Shown here: piece by piece, positions 18,273 to 28,111 of the stretch | Position numbering within the stretch: the stretch's first letter is position 1 | How the letters are laid out: each line of letters starts with the position of its first letter | Assembly: GCA_016708905.1 (NCBI GenBank) | Contig: JADJEV010000004.1 | Coordinates: forward strand, 930,001 to 994,000 | Length of the DNA stretch: 64,000 nucleotides | Reading direction: 5' to 3' | Origin: Candidatus Methylophosphatis roskildensis | GTDB taxonomy: Bacteria; Pseudomonadota; Gammaproteobacteria; Burkholderiales; Rhodocyclaceae | Position numbers and translations under genes: made by a program | The notes under the pieces: generated by a model | The model's database searches: none | What the model saw: the letters and a program-made list of their open reading frames with translations, nothing else | What the model was told of the DNA's origin: nothing

Positions 18273-18728
18273 CTACACCTTGCGCGAGGGGCCGATCGGC
18301 CGATGGCTCGCGGTGTCGATTGCTTGGTCAAGGCGCAGTTCGCTGAGGGGGCGAATGAAGCTCGTGGGCCAATCGGGCCAATCAAGGTAATGCGGTTCGC
18401 CGACCCGGAAGCTTGTCATCGCAAAGGCTACGCAATCTGGCGCTTCGTGTTGCGCCGGCGCGGTCTGCCAGAGTGACACAGCAATGCCACACGTCCCGGC
18501 CGAAATCGGGAGGATAGGTTTGTGAGGGAGAACTTCAATCCGCCAATTGGACAGGAATTGCGAAGTGGTCCCGCTGCAACGCCATCGAGGTGGCACAGCC
18601 TGGTCGCGACATGCGTCGCCGGTGAGAAGGTTTGGTCGATGCGGGTTCGGGTCCATCGCATATTCCATCACTGAACGGATTTGGCGCGGCAACTGCACCA
18701 GTCCGGCGGGATCACTTACTTCGTCCAA
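18273..18728 (-). CDS. Hypothetical protein, possible island gene
   Basis: An open frame of 151 codons ends 7 bp before the DUF4224 start on the same strand, which suits a short leftward island operon. The composition (WPDWPTSF, RPLSELRLDQA near the C-terminus) is plausible for a real protein, but I recognise no family. Frames on the opposite strand also stay open here, so this could be spurious. Confidence 0.3.
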   Translation of the reverse strand: MDEVSDPAGLVQLPRQIRSVMEYAMDPNPHRPNLLTGDACRDQAVPPRWRCSGTTSQFLSNWRIEVLPHKPILPISAGTCGIAVSLWQTAPAQHEAPDCVAFAMTSFRVGEPHYLDWPDWPTSFIRPLSELRLDQAIDTASHRPIGPSRKV

Positions 18729-18815
18729 ACCGACGCAGATCCCGGACGCGTCAGTCGGTGGTTCGTCGTCAATCGACGTATGCTGCAGGTATTCTGGGTG
18801 AGACGAGCATGGCGC

Positions 18816-19139
18816 TCAGGCGCTTTCACACTGGAATCCCGCCGCGATGCGCAGAGCCGCGGCAGCATCTAGGGCAGAGGTTCTGCCGACGCAGCATCCC
18901 AAGTCTGCGTGCAGGCTTGGCTCTGTCAAGAGCGCCTCCCTGGCCGCCGGGCTGAAGCCGGTGCGCAAAAAATCGCGCACTGCGAGCTCCATTGCAGGAC
19001 GACGAGCGATGCGCGCGAACTGAATTCCGATACTGGGCTGGTGATGATTGCAGCGCAGGAACGACTCCGGGCGCCCAAACAAGGCAGGCTCATCCGGTTC
19101 GCCAAGCACGGCCAGAGCACCTTGCAGTTGGGTGCGCAT
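18816..19139 (-). CDS. Hypothetical protein, possible island gene
   Basis: This 107-codon frame starts with the helical stretch MRTQLQGALAVLGEPDEPALFG and continues with AMELAVRDFLRTGFSPAAREALL, which reads like a genuine small protein. No family is recognised. It lies on the same strand as the integrase and DUF4224. The weak AAGAG ribosome site and overlapping open frames keep confidence low. Confidence 0.35.
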   Translation of the reverse strand: MRTQLQGALAVLGEPDEPALFGRPESFLRCNHHQPSIGIQFARIARRPAMELAVRDFLRTGFSPAAREALLTEPSLHADLGCCVGRTSALDAAAALRIAAGFQCESA

Positions 19140-19500
19140 GTCGAGCAGCTCTTGCAGCGTGGCCGTTTCCTGCCCATGCCAGCATGATAATTACGCTTAT
19201 CATGGATGGTAATAAGGACGGTCGAAAACGCGATTTCAGAAAAAAATCGATTTTTATGGGGCGGGGCGGGCGGTTTCGCGCGTTTTGTTCAGAAGGGGAT
19301 CTGTCCAGCCGCGCCCGCTGGCGGGTGGGGCGCGAGGAGATCCGCCACCCCGGAGAGCCCGAGGCCGACCCTGCGAGGCGCGTTCGATGACCGATCCGGC
19401 CGTGGGCATCGTCCGTTTGCAGTGGGTTCGGCGTTGAGCATTGCGAGGTGGCGTGCGTCAAGCTAGACTGTGGTCTAGGCTGTTTGATAGGAGAAGCATC
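19140..19500. other. Intergenic region between divergent island genes
   Basis: No gene is supported. An imperfectly spaced inverted repeat TGATAA-N6-TTATCA sits at 19185-19202 and might be an operator for the leftward genes. The region ends with the ribosome-binding site AGGAGA just before the antitoxin ATG. Confidence 0.4.
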
Positions 19501-19743
19501 ATGCGTGAGATTGGCGCCTTCGAGGCCAAGAACAAGCTCGGCACCTTGCTTGACTGGGTCGAGCGCGGCGAGGAAGTCCTCATCACCCGGCGCGGCAAGG
19601 CGGTGGCGCGGCTGGTGCCTGCGGTGCCCGGCTTGGACCGCGCGAGGGCTCGCCAGGCGGCGCGTGGCCTCCTCGAAGCCAGTCGCGGGGTCACCTTGGG
19701 CGGGCTCAAGATCAAGGATCTCGTCAACGAGGGCCGCCCGTGA
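19501..19743 (+). CDS. Phd/YefM-family antitoxin
   Basis: The 80-residue protein begins MREIGAFEAKNKLGTLLDWVERGEEVLITRRGK, the typical Phd/YefM N-terminal DNA-binding fold. A short C-terminal segment would bind and neutralise the toxin. AGGAGA lies at a good distance from the ATG. The stop overlaps the GTG start of the PIN-domain toxin, so the two are translationally coupled. Antitoxins of this family repress their own promoter, alone or with the toxin. Confidence 0.88.
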   Translation: MREIGAFEAKNKLGTLLDWVERGEEVLITRRGKAVARLVPAVPGLDRARARQAARGLLEASRGVTLGGLKIKDLVNEGRP

Positions 19744-20174
19744 GCCTCGTCGTCGATAGCTCGGTGGCGCTGACCTGGTGTTTCGAGGACGAACGCACGC
19801 CCGCGACCATGGCACTGTTGGATCAGGTCACCGAGACCGGGGCGATCGCGCCGGCGCTGTGGCCGCTGGAAATCCTCAATGGCCTGGCGATGGCCGAACG
19901 TCGCGGTCGGCTCGATGCCGAACGGCGAGAACGCCTGGCCGGTTTCCTGCGTGAGCTTCCGGTTGCCCTCGACAATGAGACGGCGACCCAGGCGTGGACG
20001 CTGACGGCGCAGCTATCGGCGCGCTTTCGTCTCACGCTGTATGACGCGGCCTATCTCGAATTGGCGCAGCGCCTGCGCTTGCCCCTGGCCACGCTCGACC
20101 AGGAATTGCGCGCTGCGGCGGATGCGCTCGGCGTCCCGCTGCTGGGCGGCGGCGCGGATCTGGCCCCGCCATGA
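19740..20174 (+). CDS. vapC: VapC-like PIN-domain toxin (ribonuclease)
   Basis: The 144-residue PIN-domain protein starts at GTG 19740, overlapping the antitoxin stop. The acidic metal-binding residues are visible at Asp6 (VVDSSV), Glu44 (PLEILN), Asp102 (LYDAAYLELA) and Asp120 (ATLDQEL). PIN toxins cut tRNA or rRNA when released from the antitoxin. Pairing of VapC with a Phd-type antitoxin is common. The gene looks intact and is probably active in island stabilisation. Confidence 0.88.
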   Translation: MSLVVDSSVALTWCFEDERTPATMALLDQVTETGAIAPALWPLEILNGLAMAERRGRLDAERRERLAGFLRELPVALDNETATQAWTLTAQLSARFRLTLYDAAYLELAQRLRLPLATLDQELRAAADALGVPLLGGGADLAPP

Positions 20175-20238
20175 CGCGCGACCCGCCGTCGATGTACTGT
20201 GTTGACGGACCCCATTCCTGTTGCATTGCGAGGGCATC

Positions 20239-20487
20239 ATGACCGACAAGGCGAGACGATCTACGACTGACCAGGCCGTGCGGCAGCCGCTTGCGCACGG
20301 CTGCGAAGGCCGCGAAGTCTTTGTCCGAGGCGACCCCGCCACGGTGGACGTCGTGCGCTCGCCTCGGCCGGATTCCTGGGCCGCGCTGTTTGCGCTCGAT
20401 GCGCCGACCGAGGTGCCGAGCGACTTCCTGAGCGAGGCCGATCGCAACCAGGGCACGCAGAATCGCAATCCGTTCGAGGGCTTATGA
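20239..20487 (+). CDS. vapB: VapB-type antitoxin, orphan
   Basis: The 82-residue protein resembles VapB antitoxins. QAVRQPLAHGCEGREVFVRG corresponds to the AbrB-like domain (normally SQAVRLPKEF-R-F-GDEVFIR). The C-terminal part, with DSWAALFALD and SDFLSEADRNQGTQNRNPFEGL (given as two short motifs), fits the toxin-binding tail. The usual downstream vapC is missing: 20488-20714 has no PIN-domain frame. It may be an orphan able to counter a related toxin, or the remnant of a decayed module. The N-terminal MTDKARRSTTD lacks the usual FKNGRS, so DNA binding may be impaired. Confidence 0.65.
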   Translation: MTDKARRSTTDQAVRQPLAHGCEGREVFVRGDPATVDVVRSPRPDSWAALFALDAPTEVPSDFLSEADRNQGTQNRNPFEGL

Positions 20488-20714
20488 ACGTCGCACAGCC
20501 TACGTGCCAGGCCGTTGCCAGTCGCCAGGTTTCGTATTTTTCCGGCCGGATTGGGCCAACGACTGCAACCTCACACTCCAAAGCGCATCTTCGGGCTGGC
20601 AGATCGAAGCCTGGTCGCTTTCGCCTGGCCGGTACAAACGGCACGAAGCGACAACGCCCGCTGGCTGACGGCTTGCGGCCTGCGCTTCATGCCTTGACCT
20701 TGATGGGCTGATCC

Positions 20715-21792
20715 ATGTCCGCGCGCAAGAAAAGTCCGAGCAATGCCGCGCTCGCCACCGCGCCGCCGCAGAGCACCACCGTCCTCGACGAGCTGCGCCA
20801 GCTCATCGGTGAGGCGCAGCGCACGGCAGTCGCGGCGGTCAACGTGACCCTGACGATGCTCTACTGGCGCGTGGGCAGGCGAATACGCGAAGAAGTGCTG
20901 CGCCAGGAGCGTGCCGAGTATGGCGAGCAGATTGTCGCCACACTGTCGAGACAATTGTCCGCCGAGTACGGGCGCGGCTTTGCGCAGAAGAACGTGCACC
21001 GCATGGTGCAGTTCGCGGAGGCCTTCCCCGACGAAACGATTGTCGCCACGCTGTGGCGACAATTGAGCTGGTCGCATTTCCGCGAGCTGCTGCCGCTCAA
21101 ACAGCCGCTGCAACGCGAGTTCTACGCGCAAATGTGCCGTATCGAGGGCTGGGGCGTAAGGACCTTGAGCGAGCGCATCGACGCCATGTTGTATGAACGT
21201 ACGGCGCTGTCGCGCAAACCCGAGAAGCTGATTCGACAGGAACTCGAGGCACTGCGCAACAAGGGTGAGATGACCCCGGCCATGGTGCTCAAAGACCCGT
21301 ATATGCTCGACTTCATCGGGCTTGCCGACCGCTACCTCGAAAAGGATCTGGAGGACGCGATCCTTCGGGAGCTCGAAACGTTCTTGTTGGAGTTGGGTGC
21401 GGGATTCTCGTTCATCGCGCGGCAAAAAGCGCATCCAGCTCGACGGCGAGGACTTTTACATCGACTTGTTGTTCTACAACCGGCGCCTGCAGCGCTTGGT
21501 GGCGGTCGAATTGAAGCTCGGCCGCTTCAAGCACGCTTACAAGAGCCAGATGGAGTTGTACCTGCGCTGGCTCGACCAATACGCACGCGAGCCCGGCGAA
21601 CTCTCGCCACTTGGCATCATTCTTTGCGCAGAGAAGAACCGCGAGCAGGTGGAATTGCTCGAGATGGACGCCTCCGGTATTCACGTCGCCGAATACCTGA
21701 CGGTGCTACCGCCACGCGAGGTTCTGCACCAGCGCCTGCAAGCCGCAATCGAGGCAGCGCAGGCGCGCTTCGAATCCGGCCCCGAACCATGA
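20715..21792 (+). pseudogene. DUF1016/YhcG-family PDDEXK nuclease, frameshifted
   Basis: Frame one encodes the N-terminal DUF1016 domain (LRQLIGEAQR, LYWRVGRRI, ELSWSHFRELL-like QLSWSHFRELL). The C-terminal PDDEXK nuclease domain (DFYIDLLFYNRRLQRLVAVELK) continues in another frame to 21792. An extra A in the A5 run at 21424-21428 causes the break: removing one A restores RQKRIQLDGEDFY. The nuclease core keeps its D-ELK acidic residues. The family is linked to restriction or recombination functions and often sits in defence-rich islands. It is either a recent pseudogene or carries a homopolymer base-call error. Confidence 0.85.
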
Positions 21793-21879
21793 GCGGCTCA
21801 GCCCTTGGCCGCAAACGCTGGAACGACTGCAACGTCCTGCGCGCCGTCATCGCGAGCTGGGGTTTGAAAGCGTCCGGCG

Positions 21880-24065
21880 ATGCATGACTACACCGACGCT
21901 TTGACCACTGTGTTGCCCGATCCGGCAGGCAGCGCGCAGGCGGGCGCGTCGGCAGGCGAGGGCGCGTCCCCCAGGGGCCGGCGCAAGCTCCATCTGGGCC
22001 ACTTCGCCTTCATGCGCGCGGTGGTGCAGGGGCTCGACACACGGCAGAGTTGGGCGCGCTATATGCGCATCGAGGGCGAACACGGCGACCGGCGCGCGGT
22101 GCGCGCGACCATCGCGTGGGTCCGCGACGAATTCGCCGCCGCCGCCCGGCGCGAGCGCCGCCACGGTCTGGCGCGCCTGGTCCAGGTCGACCTGACCGCC
22201 CTCAAGGACGCCCCGTCGGCATTGCCGACCCTCGAGGCGTTTCTCGATGCGCACCCCGAGTGGCGCGATTCCAGCCAGGCCGAGCAGTGGGAGGCCTTCG
22301 AGGCCAAGCACGGCAAACCGGACGTGCGGCTGCAGCGCCATGCCCGTCTGCTCACCAAACAGCTCGACGCGCTGCACTGGCTCGAAGCGCTGATCGCCCA
22401 GCCGCCGCTGGCCGGCGATGCGCTCGGCGCCTGGCTCAATCCGGCCCTGGCCGGGCACCTCGAAAAAGCCGGCATCGTGACCGTGGCCCAGCTCATCGAG
22501 CGCATCAACGGCGTGGGCTTCCGCTGGATGGGCGCGATCAAGGCGATCGGCCGGGCCAAGGCCGAGCGCATCCTCGACTGGCTGGCCGACCACGAGGCCT
22601 CGATCGGGCTGGCGATCGGCAGCCACGTCGGGCGCCCGCGCAGCGCGCTCGCCCCCGCCGAACTCGACGCGGTGGTCCGCCCAGCCACCGCCCTGCGTCC
22701 CCTGGAAAAGTTCCGTGTGCCGGCCGACCTCGATGGACGCCACGGCCAGTTTCGACGGCCCCGGCAGGATTGCCTGCTGGACGCCGACAACGACTACGCG
22801 GCCGTGCTGGTCTGGCTGCGCGCGAAGACCGGTCTGACGCCTGCCCAGCGCAAAGCAAAGACCGAGCGCCGGTTGGGCGCCCGGGGGGCAGGGCAGCCGG
22901 CCGCGGCATCGGCGCTGCGCAGCTTCCCGGCTATCCCGGCCGCACCAGGTACTCCGGATCTCGAATGGCTGAATGCGCTCTCGCACACCCAGCGCGCCTA
23001 CCGCAAGGAAGCCGAGCGGCTGCTGCTGTGGGCCATTCTCGAGCGGGGCAAGCCGCTCTCCTCGCTGACCCACGAGGACGCCCAGGCCTATCAGGCGTTT
23101 CTGGCCGACCCGCCCCCGCCTGGTGCGGCCCGCGCGCCCGCGAACGCTGGTCGCCGCTGTGGCGCCCGTTCGAGAAGGGACTGTCGGCCCCCGCCCAGCG
23201 CCAGGCGGTCGTCATCCTGGGCAGTCTCTATCGCTTCCTGGTCGACAAGAACTACCTGATCGGCAACCCCTGGACCGACCTGGCTTCGCCCGTCTCGTCG
23301 GCGCCGCGGCTCGACGCCAGGCGCAGCTTCTCGGCCGCACAGTGGCTGTTCGCCGAACGCTGTCTGGCGGCCTTGCCCGAATCCCCGATGACCCATCGGC
23401 TGACCGTGGCCCTGCATCTGTTGTACGCGAGCGGCTTGCGCATCTCCGAAGCGGTGGCGGCCAAGGCGGGTGATCTCGAATGGGTGAGCTTTCCGGCCGA
23501 CGAGGCAGATGGCCAGGCCATCGATGGCTGGCTGCTGCACGTCATCGGCAAGGGCGGCAGACGGCGCGAGGTGCCGATCCCCTACGAGATCACCAGCGAA
23601 CTCTCCGCCTATTTCGATCGCCGCGGACTGGACACCGATCTCGAAGATGCCGAGAACAAGGCGGCGCACCTGTTGGGGAAGGCGCCCTTCGAAGCGGCCG
23701 GGCCGACGGCGACCCGCCGGCCACCCCGGCCCGGCCTCACGGTCCGCGCGGCCGACGGGATCTCGGCCTCGACGCTCTACGATCAGATCAAGGCGTTCTT
23801 CACGGACTGCGCGGAGAGCCTCAAGGCACAGGGCAACGAGCGGGCGGAACGCCGATTCCGGCAGGCGAGCACGCACTGGATGCGTCATACGCATGCCAGC
23901 CACGCGATTGCCGGCGGCATGCCAGTGCAGGTGGCGCAGCAGAATCTCGGCCATGCGTCGCTCGCGACCACCACGGTCTACGTGAAGACCGAGACGCGGG
24001 ACCGGCTCAGGAAGGTTGAAGCCTTCTGGGGGAAGGCGGAAGAGCGCAGGCGGGTGGGGGGCTGA
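21880..24065 (+). pseudogene. DUF3701-type tyrosine integrase, frameshifted
   Basis: The N-terminal half (to about 23109) holds the DUF3701 region with an HhH-like segment (GVGFRWMGAIKAIGRAKA) and a linker. The C-terminal half, one frame over, is a complete catalytic domain: Arg in YASGLRISEA, then THWMRHTHASHAIA, LGHASLATTTVYV with the nucleophile Tyr. One base is missing in the C-rich run at about 23110-23120; restoring it gives WCGPRARERWSPLWRPF. This recombinase class often serves integron-like or multi-recombinase islands. A C-terminal stub of a second copy lies at 51587-51685. Confidence 0.85.
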
Positions 24066-24116
24066 AACGGCGATACGATCGACGCGGGGAAGCCGAGCCA
24101 CCGTGCGCGGCAGAAC

Positions 24117-24146
24117 CCTATTGTCAGTTGTTAAGATCTTCTACAG
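24117..24146 (+). repeat. Solo terminal inverted repeat of the TGTCGAAGATC MITE family
   Basis: Thirty bases match the right end of the 330-bp MITE at 52397-52426 with about three differences. No left end is visible nearby, because the preceding DNA is the integrase gene. It is probably the scar of a truncated copy. Confidence 0.6.
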
Positions 24147-24171
24147 GACGAACTGCCGGCGCTGCTGATTG

Positions 24172-26127
24172 GCTAGCCCGAACTTTGACCCCCTGATCCG
24201 GCCGTAGCCCAGTATTGATGCGGGTTTCGGCCTTTTTATGGCCTCGATATGTACCCATGTAATATAGGCAGATTGTGTTGATTTTTGCCACTGAATCGGT
24301 TATATTCGATGTCCATGTATATCGAGTCAGTCCCCAACCGCAACTCGCCCCCCGCGGTCCTGCTTCGCGAGTCGTACCGAGACGACGGCAAGGTGCGCAA
24401 GCGCACCCTGGCCAACCTGTCCTGCCTGTCCGCCGATGTGATCGAGGGCCTGAAGGTTTTGCTGCGCGGCGGTGTCGCCGTGCCCAGTGCCGAGTCGGTC
24501 TTCAGCGTCGAGCGCAGCCTGCCCCACGGCCATGTCGCGGCGGTGCTCGGCGCCGCCCGTGGCTCGGGTTCGAGCGTGTGGTTCGCTTCGGCCCCGCAGG
24601 ACCTGCAGCCGGTGTTGCAGGCCATGTTGGTGGCGCGTGTGCTCGAGCCGGCCTCCAAGCTGGCCACGCACCGCATGCTGCAGGAGGACACGGCCACCTC
24701 GTCGCTGGGGCGGGTGCTGGGGGTGGGCCAATGCAGCGCCGATGACTTGTACCGGGCGCTGGACTGGTTGCACGACGCTCAAGGGGACATTGAGCGGCGG
24801 CTGGCGCGCCAGCATCTGCGGGGCAGCACCCTGGTGCTGTACGACCTCACCTCGACCTGGCTGACTGGGCGTTGTTGCGAGCTGGCCGCGCGTGGGCATT
24901 CGCGCGATGGCAAGCGCGACGATCCACAGATCGTCTTCGGGCTGGTGTACGGCCGAAGGTTGTCCGATCTCGGTGGAGGTGTTCAAGGGCAACACGGCCG
25001 ACCCGGCCACGGTGGCGGCTCAGGTGACCAAGCTCAAGGAGCGCTTCGGCATCGAGCGCATCGCCTGGGTGGGGGACCGGGGCATGCTGACTTCGGCTCG
25101 CATCGAGCAGGTGCTCAAGCCCCAGGGCATGGACTGGGTCAGCAGCTTGCGCGCGCCGCAGATCGCGCAGCTTGCCGCCGAGCATGGGCCGTTTCAGCCC
25201 TCGCTGTTTGACGAGCGCAATCTGCTGGAACTCACGAGCCAGCACTTCCCCGATGAGCGGCTGGTGGTGTGCCGCAACCCCTTGCTGGCCGAGGAGCGTG
25301 CGCGCAAGCGCCTGGAACTGCTGGCAGCCACCGAGGCCGATCTGGCCAAGATTGCCGCGGCCACGCAGCGCGCGCGCAACCCGCTGCGTGGCGAGCAGGC
25401 CATTGCGCTGCGCGTGGGGCGCGTCATCGGGCGCTTCCACATGGCCAAGCATTTGGCGCTGACGATCACCGACACGACCCTGGCCTGGGCCCGCAGGCAC
25501 GAGGCCATCGCCGCCGAGGCCGCGCTGGACGGGCTGTACGTGATTCGCACCAGCCTGCCCAAGGACAAGCTCGATGCGCCCGATGCAGTGGCCGCCTACA
25601 AGAGTCTGGCCCAGGTGGAGCGGGCCTTCCGTTCGATGAAGACGGTGGACCTGAACGTGCGCCCGGTCTTCCACTACAGCGAGCAGCGCGTACGCGCGCA
25701 TGTGTTCCTGTGCATGCTGGCGTACTACGTCGAGTGGCACATGCGCGCGCGCCTGAAGCCCATGCTGTTCGACGACGAATACCTCGACGAGGCCAGCGCC
25801 AGCCGCGCCTCACCCGTGATCAAGGCCGTTCGATCCAAGCAGGCCAAGGCCAAGGACGCGAGCAAACTCGCCGAAGATGGACTGCCTTTGCACAGCTTCA
25901 GGACACTGCTCAAGGACCTGGGCACCTTGACCTACAACATCACCCACACCGCGCTCAACCCCGAGGCCAAGATCACCCTCACGACTCGCCCCACGCCGAT
26001 ACAGGCCAAAGCCTTCAAACTGCTCGGGCTCAATCCCGCCTGTACCCAGTAGGCAAACCCCGCAGATCGATAAAGATTAATGCGGACGCGGTGTTACGTT
26101 CAGGGGGCTGTCAAAGTTCGGGCTAGC
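24172..26127. mobile_element. IS1634-family insertion sequence, about 1,956 bp
   Basis: An 18-bp perfect inverted repeat (GCTAGCCCGAACTTTGAC) is found at 24172-24189 and inverted at 26110-26127. It encloses one transposase gene. The outermost GCTAGC is itself palindromic, so the exact ends and a possible CTAG target duplication cannot be separated. Confidence 0.85.
24315..26052 (+). pseudogene. IS1634-family transposase, frameshifted
   Basis: The frame beginning MYIESVPNRNSPPAVLLRES is the standard IS1634 transposase N-terminus. It stays open to about 24950 (LVLYDLTSTWLTG, then PQIVFGLVY). The match continues one frame over with AEGCPISVEVFKGNTADP, WVGDRGMLTSA and the C-terminal AYKSLAQVERAFRSMK. 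These contain the acidic residues expected of a DDE enzyme. A single extra G near 24951 explains the break. The IS ends are intact, so it could still move if transposase were supplied in trans. Confidence 0.85.
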
Positions 26128-26436
26128 GGCCTGTTGGGCTTCATGCACCGTAATGTGTGTCGCTTCACGGTAAGCCGATAGCCGCCTCGTTTGATCGCTA
26201 AAGCTTGGATGAATCGAGCCGACACGTAGTTGTAGTCCGAGATGGGCCCGAACTCCATGAATGCCGATGATCACCCCCGTTCAACGCTGGCTCAATGACC
26301 CCAAAAAACCGCAGTTGAAAGCTAAGCCGTTGAATCGGTTGATGACATTCAACTGCTCCGCAGTTGTCGGAGAATCGCCTAACCGACTATTACAGAAGAG
26401 TTTTGTCTTGCCGTTAATGTCAACTGCGGTTTCTAG

Positions 26437-28086
26437 TCTCTTACGACTTCAAAGTTTTGCGTCCTGGCACAGAAGTGCGAGGCCGAAACGATGCATTGCG
26501 GCTATGCGGCCATTGCAGGAACGATTGCGAAGTTGGTGAGGCGCTCGAACGCGGCGATGGCCATGCGGCCTGCTCGAGTCAGGTAGTAGCGGTAGGTGTT
26601 GGCGGCGCGCTTGATCAAGCCGAGGACGCGCAGGCGGCGGAGCTGGCGGGACAGTCGCGAGGGCGTTTGGTCAGGGAGTCGGCGCATCAAGTCACAGCGG
26701 GCCAAGCCATGGATGTTGAATTCGGGTCGTTGCACGGCGCGTAGGAGGGCTTGGTCGTTGGAATCGAAGAAGTTCAAGCCCTTGAAGGACCGGTCGCCGT
26801 CAGGTTTGGATTGCGTCACGCGTTCAAGCAGGCGTTGTCCGCTGCTGTGATCGTCCAGGCTGGAGAGGAACTCGAGATAGCGATGATTGCAGCCCAGCAG
26901 AATTTCGCGCAGGTCGATGAGACTGTAGATGGATTTCTTCAGTGGCGCGACTTCTCGCGTGGTGCGGCCGGTGCGGTGTTCCACCTTGCGGTGGTGCTTG
27001 AAGAACGAAACGTCATTGGTTGTGGTCTCGATGCGCAGGATGCGAGCGAACTTGTCGTAGATCTTGATAGAGACCGATCCGAATTTGTGCTTGATGCAGG
27101 TTCCCTCAATGCGCGTGCTCAGGCGCGAGCCAATCTCGGCGGCCAGTTGCGGGGTGATCTTCTTGCCCAGGAATGTGGCGATTTGCTCGGCCTTCACCGA
27201 GAGCACTGCCTCGCGGGCGAGCTGCTGGTACAGCGAGCCGAGGATCTTCTCGCTCTTGAACACCAAGTCGGTCGAGTATTCGGCCTGCATGATGCTCCAG
27301 TGGTAGGTCTGCCCAAAGACATCCAGGACGGGGCAGCACAGCTGGGCGTAGCGGTCCAGGTGGCGATGCAGCAACTCAGGCTTGAAGGTGTCGGCGAGTT
27401 CTTGCGCACGAGCGAAGTCGGTTATGCGAGCAAAAGCGTTGGTCGGCTGCGGCGAAGTCGATGCCCTCGCGCCGCATTCGTTGCGCCAGCCAACTGTGTC
27501 CGTTGCAGTAAACCTGCAGCCGGAACGGACAGTAGGTGGGCACGCGCACGTAGATGAGCCCCAGCTCTCGGTCCATCCAGTAGAAGTAGTAGTGCAGGCA
27601 CTTGGTGGTGTCCGGGCGCAGGAAAGTGCGTCCGCTGGCCTTGTCGTGCCAGGGTTGATAGGTCGCGCAGGTCTCCATCGCCGATATCACGTGCACCAGG
27701 CCGGGCGCATCGCCACGCGCCGCGAGCACCTTGGCCACGACGTCTTCTTTGCGAACGTGGGCCTTGGCGATATGTTCGATCCTGGCGCCGTGCTCCGTTG
27801 CCAGCGCCTGAGCGGCATGGCGAACGCGCTCCCGCAGAGGCAGCGCGAACTGCGGGTAGTCGAAGATACGGATCCCACGGGAGACCAAGAAGCTGGTCAT
27901 GCCCTCTGCGAAACACGCGCCGGGCAACGTGCCGGTGATGACGATCCGGTCGTAGCAAGACAGCACGCCTGCCAGATTCTCCGCGTACCGGGTCGTAAGC
28001 AGCTCCATGGCGGCCTCCGCATCGACAAGCTCCACGCAAGCGCTAGGGTACCGCTATTCCCCTGTTTGGTTCCGGCTCGTCCGGCT
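26437..28086 (-). mobile_element. 1,650-bp single-ORF element, copy A (novel type)
   Basis: This segment and 48271-49920 are inverted copies of exactly the same length and practically the same sequence. Both copies are flanked by CTA (read on the element strand) and inserted at the same point of an IS1380-type inverted repeat tip. I see no terminal inverted repeats. A subterminal hairpin near the ORF 3' side has an 8-bp stem with one mismatch; it is equivalent to 49875-49894 in copy B. The element carries one ORF with no recognisable DDE motif. Mobility is inferred from the identical boundaries in two unrelated hosts. Confidence 0.75.
26502..28008 (-). pseudogene. Element ORF copy A: unknown multicopy protein with winged-helix-like C-terminus, frameshifted
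   Basis: The consensus product is about 501 residues from the ATG at 28008, which follows GGAG. Conserved-looking motifs are YDRIVITGTLP, SAMETCATYQPWHDK, CLHYYFYWMD, RVPTYCPFRLQVYCNGH, TRIEGTCIKHKFGSVSIKIYDKF and TNDVSFFKHHRKVEHR. The last 90 residues (LRRLRVLGLIKR, YYLTRAGR) look like a MarR-type winged helix. Proteins of this kind are usually annotated as hypothetical or MarR-like; no function is known to me. Copy A has one extra base at 27441-27442 (GACC for GAC) that breaks the frame after FAAAD. Copy B is intact at this point, so the original gene was full length. Confidence 0.7.
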
Positions 28087-28111
28087 TAGGATGACCCAGG
28101 AGCGAACGACC

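Larger units (their letters stand above)
26301..28090. mobile_element. MITE with IS1380-type ends, interrupted by the 1,650-bp element
   Basis: The left end at 26301-26318 and the right tip (26420-26436 plus 28090) form inverted repeats matching at 16 of 18 positions; the core is AAACCGCAGTTGA. The directly repeated ATGACC at 26295-26300 and 28091-28096 is its target duplication. Without the inserted element the MITE would be about 135 bp, with no coding capacity. Its CC-T/A-A ends and 5-6-bp duplication fit mobilisation by an IS1380-family transposase. Confidence 0.7.

Noticed and set aside
20488..20714. Possible small gene (75 codons from 20484) after the VapB-like antitoxin
   Set aside because: No PIN-domain residues, no similarity to a toxin and poor amino-acid composition; probably non-coding.
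24172..26127. CTAG target duplication for the IS1634 element
   Set aside because: GCTAGC at both ends is palindromic and part of the inverted repeat, so a duplication cannot be distinguished from the repeat itself.
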